NCBI GenBank assembly: GCA_944391115.1
Contig: CALXSJ010000017.1
Coordinates: 1 to 64,000, forward strand
Origin: an uncultured Victivallales bacterium
Lineage (GTDB): Bacteria > Verrucomicrobiota > Lentisphaeria > Victivallales > UBA1829
Length of the DNA stretch: 64,000 nucleotides
Reading direction: 5' to 3'
Shown here: positions 1-9,407 of the stretch, piece by piece
Layout of the letters: every line of letters begins with the position of its first letter
Numbering within the stretch: position 1 is the stretch's first letter
Made by a program: the position numbers and the translations under genes
Notes under the pieces: model-generated
Told to the model about the DNA's origin: nothing
What the model saw: only the letters and a program-made list of their open reading frames with translations
Databases searched by the model: none

Positions 1-74
1 GGTCCAGCTGCGTAAGCTGGTCGCCGGAGGCGAAATCCCCAATACCGCGCATGCTTGCATCGCGGTAATTTATT
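1..74. repeat. Dispersed structured repeat, copy A (cut by window edge)
   Basis: These 74 bases are identical to 44887-44960, the right half of copy C of the repeat family. The visible part holds the CCAGCT/AGCTGG hairpin (here missing its first C), the shared core GGAGGCGAAATCCCC, and the terminal hairpin built from CCGCG-ATGC and GCATCGCGG. The left half lies outside the window. The identity to a copy 44.9 kb away contrasts with the strong divergence of copies B and D, so A and C are recent relatives. Confidence 0.85.
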
Positions 75-198
75 TGAAAATGCGCTCGGCGGAGCTATAT
101 TTCCGCATGGAAGGGAAAGTGATCTGGAATATGGCGGTGTTTCCATTCGGCGGAGTGCGGATCGGCAGATAAAATGTGAACAGGGAGGCATCTGCGTG

Positions 199-525
199 AT
201 GTATTATCTTCTTTTCTTTACTCTTGTGATCCTTTACGTTCTTGTCATTCCGATCGGACTCTGTTTTCTGCGGGAGCACCATCCGGCATGGTTTCGTCGA
301 AGTAAAATCCTGCTGTGGATTGCCGGTCTTGCCTTGTTTTCGTGGTGCGGGGCTGTCGGGGCCATTCTGATTCCCTCTTACTGCGGTCTTTTCGTTCCCC
401 GCGGTCCGGAACTGGTCTTCGCGCTTTTTTTCGGATGGTCCTATCTCTGGTTCGCCGCCGTTCCGGTGTTTGCCATCTATGGGGTTCTTCTGCTGATGCG
501 CCGGCTGTTCCGGCATATTGAATAG
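199..525 (+). CDS. Small integral membrane protein of unknown function
   Basis: This encodes 108 residues. The start is the ATG at 199 because an AGGGAGG ribosome binding site lies at 182-188; an earlier in-frame start at 55 lies inside the repeat and has no such site. The protein has about three hydrophobic segments, roughly residues 3-22, 37-57 and 76-100, separated by short basic loops (HHPAWFRRSK, RRLFRHIE). It has no recognisable catalytic motif and I do not recognise the family. It stands alone between the repeat and a minus-strand AraC gene. Confidence 0.6.
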   Translation: MYYLLFFTLVILYVLVIPIGLCFLREHHPAWFRRSKILLWIAGLALFSWCGAVGAILIPSYCGLFVPRGPELVFALFFGWSYLWFAAVPVFAIYGVLLLMRRLFRHIE

Positions 526-658
526 AGCGTTGTCTGATCCGGCGTGTCGCGGCGGAACTCCGGCTGCACGGGTGAGGAAACCCTTTTTCTGCCAGAATAT
601 GTTCTCAAGCTCCTGCGCAGACAGCCTCTGATACGAAAAACGCTCTTCTTGCGGGCTG

Positions 659-1531
659 TCACAATCCCGGGGATTTCCCCTCAAAAAGAGGGCTTTGCCT
701 TTCGAGGCGGAATTTTCCCGGGGTGGTAAGGAATCTCTTCCGGAAAATCCGGTAAAAGTGTGCAGTGCTGGAAAAGGCGCATTTCCCGGCGATTTCCCCG
801 GGAGTCAGATCCGTTTCGAGAAGCAGCCGGCAGGCGTTGTCCAGGCGCTTCCGGAGTTTGTATTCCGCCGGAGAGATGCTGAAATCTTTTTTCCATTCCC
901 GGTAGAAAGTCCGTTCGCTGTATCCGAAATGCCGGAGAAGCGCCGCAAGGGGTTCCGCAGTCTCCGGCAGAGCGGCGGCGACGGAGTGAAGTTTCAGACG
1001 GGAATTCCGTCCGGATGCCGCCCCCGTGTCAGACTCTCTTCTTCCACAGAGAATCTCCGTAAAAAGACGGATGGCCAGCTGGTCCAGGCGGTCGGCGGTT
1101 CCCGGGACCTCCAGATTGGTCAGTTCCCTCCGGATTTCCGCAATGATCTGTTCCGGCAGACGGGAGAAAAAAAATCCGGGTTCGGCAAGCAGTTCCGGTC
1201 CCAGAAAATCCATCAGAGCCGGAACACATTCTTCGGGATAATGGAAAAACAGCTCGTCGTGATACGACGCCTGGAGCGAATGCATCACAGTGCCCGGGGA
1301 TATGAAACTGAAATGCGGCATCCTGCATGGCTCGGTTTTCTGCATTTTTCCGTTCACCATGGTTGTCGAACGCCCCTCCGCATTGCCGGAAAGGCAGATG
1401 AAGCATCCGCGAATCACCGTGTTCCGGTGTTCGTAGATATGATGGGGCATCCATCCGATGGAATCCAGACGGTAAGGATAGCGGAATAAACGCCTTTTTC
1501 CAGAAAGCTGATAGACTTGAGGAATCTCCAT
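659..1531 (-). CDS. AraC-family transcriptional regulator
   Basis: A 290-residue AraC/XylS regulator. Residues about 1-150 form a cupin-like sensor arm (YRLDSIGWMPHHIYEHR near the start). The last ~100 residues hold two helix-turn-helix units (FGYSERTFYREWKKDFSISP and CAFSSTAHFYRIFRKRFLTTP). The start at 1531 is supported by GAAGGAGA just upstream; a longer in-frame extension to 1648 would run through the promoter region and lacks a site. The gene is divergent from the glycosidase at 1723 across 191 bases that hold a promoter and a dyad, so it most likely controls that gene and the transporter behind it. Confidence 0.85.
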   Translation of the reverse strand: MEIPQVYQLSGKRRLFRYPYRLDSIGWMPHHIYEHRNTVIRGCFICLSGNAEGRSTTMVNGKMQKTEPCRMPHFSFISPGTVMHSLQASYHDELFFHYPEECVPALMDFLGPELLAEPGFFFSRLPEQIIAEIRRELTNLEVPGTADRLDQLAIRLFTEILCGRRESDTGAASGRNSRLKLHSVAAALPETAEPLAALLRHFGYSERTFYREWKKDFSISPAEYKLRKRLDNACRLLLETDLTPGEIAGKCAFSSTAHFYRIFRKRFLTTPGKFRLERQSPLFEGKSPGL

Positions 1532-1595
1532 GCATGTCTCCTTCCCCTCTTCCCGTTTCTGGCGGGAAAACGAAATCAAATGGCAGAATCTGCAA

Positions 1596-1644
1596 TTGCC
1601 GGACTGCCGTTTGCATGTATAATATATGACATACAGGATGCAAA
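1596..1644 (+). promoter_or_regulatory. Promoter and dyad operator of the GH39-like gene
   Basis: TTGCCG (1596-1601) and TATAAT (1618-1623) are separated by 16 bases, a good sigma-70 layout. An inverted repeat TTTGCAT (1610-1616) / ATGCAAA (1638-1644), with inner arms GTAT/ATAC, covers the -10 box. Its place between the divergent AraC gene and the glycosidase suggests a regulator site, but AraC proteins more often use direct repeats. Confidence 0.6.
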
Positions 1645-1722
1645 ACAAGGATTTTCCGTATCAAAAAGCAAAACAAAGCGTTACCGGCGGAACGCGGGAA
1701 CAAGACAAGGAAGAAGGAACCC

Positions 1723-3090
1723 ATGAAGGAAAAGCTCGCAGCCCATGTGGATTTCAACAGGATCACGGGAAAACTCAATCCGAAACAGCACGGGTGCAAC
1801 ATGGCGCCCGGCCTTTCCAATCGCGGCAATATGAATCTGGATGCAGAAATCCGGGCGCTTCATTTTCACTCCTCCAGAACCCATGACTGGAGTCTCTGGA
1901 ATCCGGGACAGAGAATCATCGACACCCATTTCGTGTTTCCTCTCATGAAAGAGGATCCCGCCGATCCGTCCAATTATTATTTCAAGGCCTCGGACGCAGT
2001 CATCCGGAACTGCCGGAACACGGGAATGAGTATTTTCTACCGTCTCGGCACCAGCATTGAACACTCCGGCGGGGAAAGTGAAGAGGAACATTACAATACC
2101 ATCGTCCCGGAAGATTTCGAAAAATACGCCGAAGTGCTTGCCGGGATCATCCGGCACTATACACGGGGATGGGCAGACGGCTGTCACAGCGACATGGAAT
2201 ACTGGGAGATCTGGAACGAACCCGATCTCGGCTGCCGGATGTGGACGGGGAGCATTGAGGAATTCATCCGTTTTTTTGTCATTGTGCTGAAACGTCTGAA
2301 ATCGGAATTCCCGGAACTGAAAATCGGAGGGCCCGGACTCTGCGGACTGAAAGAGGAGTTCTTCCGGAACATGCTTGCCGCATGCCGGGAAGCCGGGACG
2401 GCGCCTGATTTCATTTCCTGGCACTGCTACACTTCAAATGTCGAACAGCTTGCCGCCCAGCCGGCCCGCGGGCGTGAAATGCTGGACTCCCTCGGATTCA
2501 CCGGAACGGAAACCTGCATTAATGAATGGCATTACGGACCGCTCTCCTGGGAGAGTGTCCAGCGGCCCGCCACCGCCGAGATTTTCCAGACTGCGGTCAT
2601 GGGACCTGCCGGTCTGCACGGCATTGACTCCGGCGTATTCAATCTTTCCGTTCTCGCGGCATGGCAGAACACGCCGCTTGACAGCGGATTTTATTACGGC
2701 GCGGGAATCGACAGCAACTGGGGATTCCGCGATCCCCTCCGTTCCTGGACGAAAAATTATTATTCCATGAAAATGTTTGGAGAAATCATTGCAAACTACA
2801 CGGACAAGGTCTGTTCCGGAAGTATGCCTGAAGCCGGAACGGTGCGGACGCTGGGCGCACTTTCAGAAGACGGACGCGGAGGCGCGCTGCTTGTCGCGGA
2901 CTATCGCGGCATCGAAACGATGCTGAATGTCCGGATAAAGGGCATGGATGACGCAAAATTCATCAGCGCGCGGATCCTGGATGACACTCATGACGGCGCT
3001 CCGATTCCCGTTTTCATGAACAACGGGATTCTCACGCTGGCGAAAAACCGCCCGGGATCCGCTGCTTTTCTCGTCTGCTTTCAGCGGTGA
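1723..3090 (+). CDS. GH39-like glycoside hydrolase (clan GH-A), cytoplasmic
   Basis: A 455-residue TIM-barrel glycosidase. The acid/base motif WEIWNEP places the catalytic Glu at residue 166. A second Glu, in CINEWHYG at residue 268, fits the nucleophile of a retaining clan GH-A enzyme. The motif FISWHCYTS between them is also typical of GH39 beta-xylosidase/iduronidase relatives. There is no signal peptide, so it acts inside the cell on imported oligosaccharide. AAGGAAGAAGGA precedes the ATG. A transporter follows 49 bases downstream and a paralogue lies at 4382-5797 on the other strand. The substrate cannot be read from the sequence; other GH-A families remain possible. Confidence 0.7.
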   Translation: MKEKLAAHVDFNRITGKLNPKQHGCNMAPGLSNRGNMNLDAEIRALHFHSSRTHDWSLWNPGQRIIDTHFVFPLMKEDPADPSNYYFKASDAVIRNCRNTGMSIFYRLGTSIEHSGGESEEEHYNTIVPEDFEKYAEVLAGIIRHYTRGWADGCHSDMEYWEIWNEPDLGCRMWTGSIEEFIRFFVIVLKRLKSEFPELKIGGPGLCGLKEEFFRNMLAACREAGTAPDFISWHCYTSNVEQLAAQPARGREMLDSLGFTGTETCINEWHYGPLSWESVQRPATAEIFQTAVMGPAGLHGIDSGVFNLSVLAAWQNTPLDSGFYYGAGIDSNWGFRDPLRSWTKNYYSMKMFGEIIANYTDKVCSGSMPEAGTVRTLGALSEDGRGGALLVADYRGIETMLNVRIKGMDDAKFISARILDDTHDGAPIPVFMNNGILTLAKNRPGSAAFLVCFQR

Positions 3091-3139
3091 CGGAAAGCGG
3101 GGGAAGGTGCAAGCGGAAAATGAAAGGGGATGATGGCGC

Positions 3140-4096
3140 ATGGTGTTCGGGATTACGGCTCTTGTCGTGACAGGGGCAAGCTGGTGTCTGGTCGGAATCA
3201 TCCTGGGCCGTGCGCCCGGAGACGGACTTGACACTGGAATCATTCAGCTGTTTGGCGCCTGTGTCTCCATTGCCGCCGGCATTGCGATTGCCCTCTCTTT
3301 TCTTCCTCCGGGCTCCTTGCCCGCAGCAGGCGTTCTGCTTCCGTGCTGCATGATTTACTTTGCCGCGGGAATTTTCAATTATTCCGGACTGCAGGCTATG
3401 GCGGAAGGCATGCGCACCGGACCGAACGGGAGTGTCTGGGGAATCATGCAGTCCGCGATGGTTTTTCCGTTTCTTGCGGGAATTCTATTTTTCGGTGTCG
3501 CTCTGACTCTGCCGCGCGCGCTGGGGATCCTTGCATTGCTCGGGGCTCTCCCGCTTTTCAGCATGGCAGGAAACCAGCGGACTCAGGACCGGACGGGGAA
3601 AAAGCCGTACGACGGGCGGTGGCGTTTCTGGGCGTTCCTGGCGTTTTCGCTGATTGCAGTTCAGCAGATTCTTGCCACCTTGCCGTCTTACCATCCGGAA
3701 GCCCGGGAAGTTTCTCCGCTTTTCCGGGCCGCATCAAGTTCCGCAGGTACGCTGGCTGGTGCTTTCCTTCAGATCGCGTTCCAGAGGGGAAGATCGTATT
3801 CAGGCTTTTTCAAAAAAATCAGAGGATCCCTCTCCCGCCCGAGACTCTGGGTTTACGTGTTTTCCATGCAGTTTTTCAGTTTGATTTTTGCTTACACACT
3901 GTTATATCCCGGCCTGGACGCCATGGGAAAAGCCGGAGCTGGGGCCGTGAGTTATCCGCTGATGGTGGGAAGCTGCATTGTCTCATTCTCCCTGTATTCC
4001 GCGCTGAGACTGAAGGAAAGGATTTTCCCCGCACAGCTGGCTGCGCTTGTCCTATGTCTGGGCGGACTGGCAGGACTCTGCTTTCCGGCTCCGTGA
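3140..4096 (+). CDS. DMT-superfamily (RhaT/EamA-like) transporter
   Basis: A 318-residue protein with about ten hydrophobic segments and almost no soluble domain, as in the drug/metabolite transporter superfamily. The stretch GSVWGIMQSAMVFPF in the fourth segment resembles sugar-type members (RhaT/glucose uptake) more than amino-acid exporters. It follows the GH39-like gene by 49 bases on the same strand and probably shares its message, which suggests it brings in the sugar or glycoside that enzyme uses. AAAGGGG precedes the start. The substrate is inferred from context only. Confidence 0.65.
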   Translation: MVFGITALVVTGASWCLVGIILGRAPGDGLDTGIIQLFGACVSIAAGIAIALSFLPPGSLPAAGVLLPCCMIYFAAGIFNYSGLQAMAEGMRTGPNGSVWGIMQSAMVFPFLAGILFFGVALTLPRALGILALLGALPLFSMAGNQRTQDRTGKKPYDGRWRFWAFLAFSLIAVQQILATLPSYHPEAREVSPLFRAASSSAGTLAGAFLQIAFQRGRSYSGFFKKIRGSLSRPRLWVYVFSMQFFSLIFAYTLLYPGLDAMGKAGAGAVSYPLMVGSCIVSFSLYSALRLKERIFPAQLAALVLCLGGLAGLCFPAP

Positions 4097-4381
4097 ACTT
4101 GAACGAAGCAACCGGATGTTTTCGTTTTTTCCATTTCCCAAACAGAAATGGCGATTCACTCAATAGGGCTGCCCTTTCCCGTTTGCGTCACAACGCCGTT
4201 TTTGTCTTTTCCGCTCCATTGTTCTGTCGTTTCTGGCGTTTCCGGTGAAAGCGCGGGGCAGGGGGATGCCGGACAAGTGCGCGGCATTGCGCAATCTCAT
4301 TGTATTTTCTTTTCTCTTTCGGAGCAATTCCCCGGTTTGTTTCCGGCGTAAGATCCTGATGGCCGGATATTTTCCGGTGGA

Positions 4382-5797
4382 TCATATGGTGCGCTTTTCC
4401 GGATCAGCCAGTCCGGCAGAATTCCCATTTTGCGGAGACGCTGTGTTCTCATTTGTCGCCCGATCTGCCGGAAGGAGCGCTTCCCGCGTCAGCGGGATCC
4501 GTAAAAGCAGAACACTTTTTTTCGGAAGATGCAGAAGGTTTCCGCGCCGGAGCGTCCGCCGCGCCGTGCCGGGATGAGCCTCGTCAAGCAGGATGATTTC
4601 AGCATTCCGCAGCGGGCAGTCGGTTTCCAATCTCAATTTCCGTTCCTGTTGTGCGCAGTTTACCATCAGTACGGCGCCCCGGCCGGCATTCGCTGCTGCC
4701 AGAGCAAAAAATTTCCGGGGGTGTTTTCCGGAAAGGGCAATCCGGGTGCCGAGGCGGTAAAGTTCGCCGAACATGCGGAAGACATGATAGGTCGGAGTGA
4801 CATTCTCGCTCGGGAAGTAGAAGAGTCCGCAGTAGGTTCGTGTCGGTTCCGCGTCGTAATACATCGCCTTGTCGACGGGCGAGTCCTGCAGGCGGCAGAG
4901 GGATTCCGCGACAAAAAGCGCCCCCGGCATCTCCTTCATGGAGACGTAAACCGCTTTCCCCTTGCATGCGGGATTGATGAAATTCCATTCTCCGAAAATG
5001 TTTTCCGTCCGGGAGAAGCCGGCGTCCCGGAGTTTTTCCGCGACGTATTTCGCGTGGGCGCTTATTTCGGCGGCGTTCGAAGTGTAGAGATGCCAGGAGA
5101 AAAAATCCAGCGGTGCATTTTCCTTGCGGACACGGAGGAGGAAGGCGTCGAACCAGCGCGGAAAGGCCTGGAAATAACTGCTTGTGTTTTTCCTTGTGAC
5201 GGAATAGAAGCCGCATGATCCGTATCCGCCGATTTTCAGGGAGGGGAATGTTTTCTTCAGATGTTTTGCCGTCGTGACATAGAGCTGGAAGTACTGTTCC
5301 ATCGTGCCGGACCACATCTGAGGAATTTCCGGTTCGTTCCAGATCTCCCAGTATTCGATTCCGTAATGGAATCCTTTCGCCCAGCCTTCATTGTAATGGC
5401 GGATGACGCCTTCGCAGATTCTTGCCCATTTTTTGAAATCCGCAGGCGGCGCGGTCCGGTATGTCTTGATTATATTGAGATTTTCGATGGTAATGCCAAG
5501 GCGGTAGAAAATCCGGCAGCCGGAGTTGACCAGATTCCGCAGATAAACATCGGTAAAGGCGAAGTCGTAGGAAGCCGGATCGTCCGGATCGGCGTCAAAA
5601 TCGCGGAAGATGTTCGGAATGTCGATCAGGATATTGCGTCCGTAGGCGCCGCCGGAGTCATGCGTGCGGACAAACGGGATTCCTGCCTCCTCGAATTCCG
5701 GAATTTTTTCCTCGCTCAGGCGGACGGGGCAGTTGTTCACACCGTGAACCGGTTTGATTCTTTCCATGGAGTGCCGGAAATCAACTGTCAGTTTCAT
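4382..5797 (-). CDS. GH39-like glycoside hydrolase, paralogue
   Basis: A 471-residue protein that reads as a paralogue of the enzyme at 1723. It has YWEIWNEP with the catalytic Glu at residue 155, FFSWHLYTS, and ENIFGEWNF with the probable nucleophile at residue 270. Both enzymes also share IFYRLG and IRHY-x2-GW. It has no signal peptide. The start is preceded by AGGAAAGGAAAAA. It is convergent with the transporter gene, with 285 bases between that hold nothing I recognise. The two enzymes flanking one transporter probably attack related substrates. Confidence 0.7.
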   Translation of the reverse strand: MKLTVDFRHSMERIKPVHGVNNCPVRLSEEKIPEFEEAGIPFVRTHDSGGAYGRNILIDIPNIFRDFDADPDDPASYDFAFTDVYLRNLVNSGCRIFYRLGITIENLNIIKTYRTAPPADFKKWARICEGVIRHYNEGWAKGFHYGIEYWEIWNEPEIPQMWSGTMEQYFQLYVTTAKHLKKTFPSLKIGGYGSCGFYSVTRKNTSSYFQAFPRWFDAFLLRVRKENAPLDFFSWHLYTSNAAEISAHAKYVAEKLRDAGFSRTENIFGEWNFINPACKGKAVYVSMKEMPGALFVAESLCRLQDSPVDKAMYYDAEPTRTYCGLFYFPSENVTPTYHVFRMFGELYRLGTRIALSGKHPRKFFALAAANAGRGAVLMVNCAQQERKLRLETDCPLRNAEIILLDEAHPGTARRTLRRGNLLHLPKKSVLLLRIPLTREALLPADRATNENTASPQNGNSAGLADPEKRTI

Positions 5798-5975
5798 CGG
5801 GAGTTTTTCCTTTCCTGTTGGAAAACCGGATGCCGTCGGCGTCAGATCTTCTCCGCACTGTTTCCGTGTGAAGAGCAGTCCGGCTTTTTTTTATGACAAG
5901 CTGGCTTTTCGGGGGGGGAAAAAAACCATACACGGGATAATACGGCATTCCCGCTGGAGGAATCCGTCCCGGAGC

Positions 5976-7916
5976 TCAGCGCTGCGCATAGTTGCGGACG
6001 CGGTTCTTCGAAACGCTGCTCTGCGATTTGCGGAGGGATGCTTTGCGCCGTGCGCGTTCGGCGCGCTCTCTTGCTTCCTGCGCCCAGAGACGGCGTTTTT
6101 CCTCCATGACCTTTGCTTTCGCCGCCTTGAATTTCGCGTCATAGACCGCAAGATCCATATCGGGCGGCGTCCGCATGAATTTCAGCGTCCGCTCGGCGAT
6201 GCTTTTGAAGTAGGGGCCCGAAACGGCGCCGCCGTAGTAGGCTCCGTGCGGTTCGTCGGCGGTCACGAGCAGGACGAAGCGCGGCTTGTCCGCCGGGACG
6301 AATCCGATGAAGGATGCCGTGAATTTCTTATGGGAATATTCGCCGTTGATGAACTTCTGGGCGGTTCCGGTTTTTCCCGCGACGTGATAGCCGCGGATCG
6401 CCGCGATCGTGGCGGTTCCGCCGGGTTCCGTGACGCTTTTCATCATTTCGATGATCTCATGATGCGTGTCCTTGCTGCGGTAGACGGAGGGAAGGCGCGT
6501 CACCGGAAGTTTTTCCACTTTTCCGGTTTCGGGATTTTCAATCCTGTCGACGAGGCGCAGATTCACGGGATGACCGCCGTTGGCGAGCATGCAGTAGCTC
6601 CGGACGATCTGGAGAGGGGAGGCGGCAATGCCCTGTCCGATCGGAAAGCGCGTGATGGAAAGCTTGTCCCAGCGTTTGAGCGGGCGGAAGATTCCGGCGG
6701 TTTCCGGTTTCAGGGGCACACCGGTTCTTTTCCCGTATCCGAATGCGCGCAGCGTGCTGTCCAGATTGCGTTCTCCCATCATCAGCGCAATCTTGGCCGT
6801 GCCGATGTTGCTGGAATGCTGGATGATTTCGGAAACGGTGAGGATCCCCATCGGATGCGAATCCCGGAGCAGTTTTCCGCCATAGAACCATCTGCCCCGC
6901 TCGCAGTCGAATTTTGTTTCAGGGGAGACGACGCCGAGATCCAGGGCGCCCGCAACGGCAATCGGCTTCATGATCGAACCCGGTTCGAAGATGTCTTCGG
7001 CGATCCGGTTCCGCCATGCCTGGGGATTCATGTTTTCCCGGTCATTGGGATTGAAGGTCGGACGCTGGGCGACGGCGAGAATGTCTCCCGTATAAGGATC
7101 GGCCATGATCGCATATGCCGCGCTTGGCTTGTTGACTTCCATCAGCTTGTCAAGCTCCTCCTCCAGGATCGCCTGGAGCGGTTCCCGGATTGTCAGATAG
7201 AGATTCAACCCGTCGTGGGCCTCTTCCCGTGAAATGTTGCCGAAGGCGAGCGGGAGCCCGTCGCGGCTGCGCTCGAATTTGGTTTTTCCTTTGCCGGATG
7301 TCATGTTCCGGTCGTAGAATTTTTCAAGTCCGATCACGGCGACGATTTTGTCCCGGTCGAGGTTCGTGAAGCCGAGGATATTGGCAAGAAGCTCGTTTTT
7401 CGGGTAGCTCCGCTTGGAAGAGCTGCGGAAGTAGATGCCCTTGATGCCCGCCTTCCGGATTTTCAGCTTGAGGCGTTCGAATTCGTCAAAGTCAATCACG
7501 CTTTTAATGACGGCGTAGCGTTTCGCGACAGTTTTGGTTTTCCCGTCTTTCCCGCGGATGGTGATTGTGCGGGTCGTCAGGTTCCTGTAGACTTCGTTCT
7601 CATCCAGCGAAAGCTCCCTTGCGAGAAATTCCGCCGCCTTGCGGCACTGCGCATCGGATCCTGTCTCCGTCGGATCGACGAAGATGTTTCCGCACGGCAC
7701 GTTGCCGACCAGAAGATTGCCGGAATAATCGAAAATTTCCCCCCGGTGCCCCTGGCTTGTTCTGACTGTCGTATAACGGTTTTTCGCCTTCGCGTAGAGT
7801 TCCTCGTGGCGGAGAATCTGGACAGTGTACAAATGCCAGGCCAGATACGCGAAAACAAGGAGAAAAACGATCCATGCCGCCTTCATCCGGATTCCGATGT
7901 AACTGAGCTGTGTCAT
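5976..7916 (-). CDS. ftsI: Division-specific peptidoglycan transpeptidase (penicillin-binding protein, FtsI type)
   Basis: A 646-residue class B penicillin-binding protein that cross-links septal peptidoglycan. One membrane anchor lies at residues ~12-32. A dimerisation domain (from HRGEIFDYSGNLL) follows, then the transpeptidase with SxxK as SIMK (Ser314, Lys317), SxN as SSN in IIQHSSNIG, and KTG as VAGKTGTAQK. A basic, Ala/Arg-rich tail of about 50 residues follows the catalytic domain. It is the last gene of a four-gene cluster after mraZ, rsmH and an ftsL-like gene. The usual murE/murF/mraY genes do not follow; a GH39-like gene does. Confidence 0.92.
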   Translation of the reverse strand: MTQLSYIGIRMKAAWIVFLLVFAYLAWHLYTVQILRHEELYAKAKNRYTTVRTSQGHRGEIFDYSGNLLVGNVPCGNIFVDPTETGSDAQCRKAAEFLARELSLDENEVYRNLTTRTITIRGKDGKTKTVAKRYAVIKSVIDFDEFERLKLKIRKAGIKGIYFRSSSKRSYPKNELLANILGFTNLDRDKIVAVIGLEKFYDRNMTSGKGKTKFERSRDGLPLAFGNISREEAHDGLNLYLTIREPLQAILEEELDKLMEVNKPSAAYAIMADPYTGDILAVAQRPTFNPNDRENMNPQAWRNRIAEDIFEPGSIMKPIAVAGALDLGVVSPETKFDCERGRWFYGGKLLRDSHPMGILTVSEIIQHSSNIGTAKIALMMGERNLDSTLRAFGYGKRTGVPLKPETAGIFRPLKRWDKLSITRFPIGQGIAASPLQIVRSYCMLANGGHPVNLRLVDRIENPETGKVEKLPVTRLPSVYRSKDTHHEIIEMMKSVTEPGGTATIAAIRGYHVAGKTGTAQKFINGEYSHKKFTASFIGFVPADKPRFVLLVTADEPHGAYYGGAVSGPYFKSIAERTLKFMRTPPDMDLAVYDAKFKAAKAKVMEEKRRLWAQEARERAERARRKASLRKSQSSVSKNRVRNYAQR

Positions 7917-7948
7917 ATTGTATCCCGTCCCTGCCGGAGTTCAATGTT

Positions 7949-8398
7949 TCAGCGGACTGAGGCGAGCGCCGTGTGCCGTTCCGCATATTTTCCGTTTGAC
8001 GATGCCACATGGCGTTTCACCGCCCGCTTTTCCGGCAGGTCAATGATCCGCAGATAGGAAATCTGGCGGTAGTCCGCTTCCCGCAATCCCAGGTTGTACT
8101 GCTTGATTTTTGCACTGATGTACGGATACGCCGTGAGCTCTTCGCGTTTGTTGCGCAGATTTGCCGTAATCAGATTGATTTTCCGGATTCGCATCTGGAT
8201 TTTTGCGGCTTCCTTGTTCAGACTTTCGATTTTCGCATTGTAGCGGACCCGGCAGGTTACCGCCGCGAAAATGAATGCGCACATCAGGATGATTTTGACG
8301 GCAAAGGCGAAGAACCAGGGTTTTGCTCCGTCTCTGCGCTGTCTTGGAACTGCGCTTGCAGCGCTTTCCTCCTTCAGCGATCTGGTGTAGGTATTCAT
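7949..8398 (-). CDS. FtsL-like division protein
   Basis: A 149-residue protein with a basic cytoplasmic tail, a single membrane segment (about residues 32-52, WFFAFAVKIILMCAFIFAAV) and a periplasmic helix rich in K/E/R/L with coiled-coil spacing. Sequence identity to FtsL is always low, so the call rests on this topology and on its exact place between rsmH and ftsI. The start at 8398 has AGGAGG upstream; a longer open frame to 8506 overlaps rsmH and lacks a site. The gap to ftsI is 32 bases. Confidence 0.65.
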   Translation of the reverse strand: MNTYTRSLKEESAASAVPRQRRDGAKPWFFAFAVKIILMCAFIFAAVTCRVRYNAKIESLNKEAAKIQMRIRKINLITANLRNKREELTAYPYISAKIKQYNLGLREADYRQISYLRIIDLPEKRAVKRHVASSNGKYAERHTALASVR

Positions 8399-8432
8399 AA
8401 AAAGGCTTCCTCCTTTATCGTTATAATCTGCT

Positions 8433-9407
8433 TCAGAGTGTTTCTTCCGTTTTTTCCGCCGCTCGCAATTTCGCGCATGCCGCCCGGGGATTATCACGGC
8501 GTTCATCGGCTTCCGCCGTAACCGGTTTTCTGGTCAGGATTTTCAGTTTCGGCTTCCAGTTGCAGATGCAGACCGGGCAGCCGGGCGGGCATTTGCAGAG
8601 CGCCGCCATGTCCTGGAAAAACTGTTTGACGATCCGGTCCTCCAGAGAATGGAAGCTGATGACGGCGAGGCGGCCTTTGGGTTTCAGAAGCGCGAGTGCA
8701 TCCTCCAGGCCTTTCCGCAACTGGCCGAGTTCATCGTTGACCTCGATCCTGAGCGCCTGAAAACAAAGTGTCGGAGGCGGTGGCGCGTTTTTCCGGACGG
8801 CGCGGCGCAGAACACGGTCGCAGAGGCGGGCAAAACTGCCGGTGGTTTCAAACGGCGCGACTCCGCGTTCTTCAACGACGGCGCGGGCTAGACGGTTTGC
8901 CTCCCTGAGTTCGCCGTATTCCCGGAAGATCCGCGCCAGCTCCTGTTCCGGATAGGTGTTCAGCACACGGCTTGCCGTGAGCGGAGAACGTCTGTCCATG
9001 CGCATGTCCAGAGGCCCCTCGTGACGGAAGGAGAATCCGCGTTCCGGATCGTCGATCTGCGGAGAGGAGACGCCGAGGTCCAGAAGAATCATATCCACGC
9101 CGTCGTTCCATCCGGCGGTCTGTGCCGCACTGCGGATGGAGGCGAAATCGGTCTGCACGAGACGAACCCGCCCGGCCGCGAACGCCAGGACTTTTTCCGC
9201 TCTCGCAAGTGCGTCCGCGTCGCGGTCGATTCCGAGAAGTTCCGCCTGCGGAAGCTTCCGCAGGAGCAGCGCGCTGTGGCCGCCGCAGCCGAGCGTGCCG
9301 TCGATGATGCGGCATGCTCCCTGCCTGGTTCCGGTCAGCAGTTCGACGGTCTGCTGCGGCAGAACCGGAATGTGTCCGTAATCGGCTTTTTGATCCTGCG
9401 TCTTCAC
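8433..9407 (-). CDS. rsmH: 16S rRNA (cytosine-1402-N4)-methyltransferase RsmH
   Basis: A 324-residue SAM-dependent methyltransferase, formerly MraW. It starts with HIPVLPQQTVELL, followed by the SAM-binding motif DGTLGCGGHS. The family signature DLGVSSPQIDDPERGFSF-x-HEGPLDMRMD and RLAVISFHSLEDRIVK are both present, as expected for a ~310-residue RsmH. Its ATG overlaps the mraZ stop by four bases (ATGA), so translation of the two is coupled. It ends 34 bases before the ftsL-like start. Confidence 0.96.
   Translation of the reverse strand: MKTQDQKADYGHIPVLPQQTVELLTGTRQGACRIIDGTLGCGGHSALLLRKLPQAELLGIDRDADALARAEKVLAFAAGRVRLVQTDFASIRSAAQTAGWNDGVDMILLDLGVSSPQIDDPERGFSFRHEGPLDMRMDRRSPLTASRVLNTYPEQELARIFREYGELREANRLARAVVEERGVAPFETTGSFARLCDRVLRRAVRKNAPPPPTLCFQALRIEVNDELGQLRKGLEDALALLKPKGRLAVISFHSLEDRIVKQFFQDMAALCKCPPGCPVCICNWKPKLKILTRKPVTAEADERRDNPRAACAKLRAAEKTEETL

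Noticed and set aside
5754-7232. A 492-codon plus-strand open frame opposite ftsI
   Set aside because: Overlaps the catalytic region of a certain penicillin-binding protein; no start site or domain.
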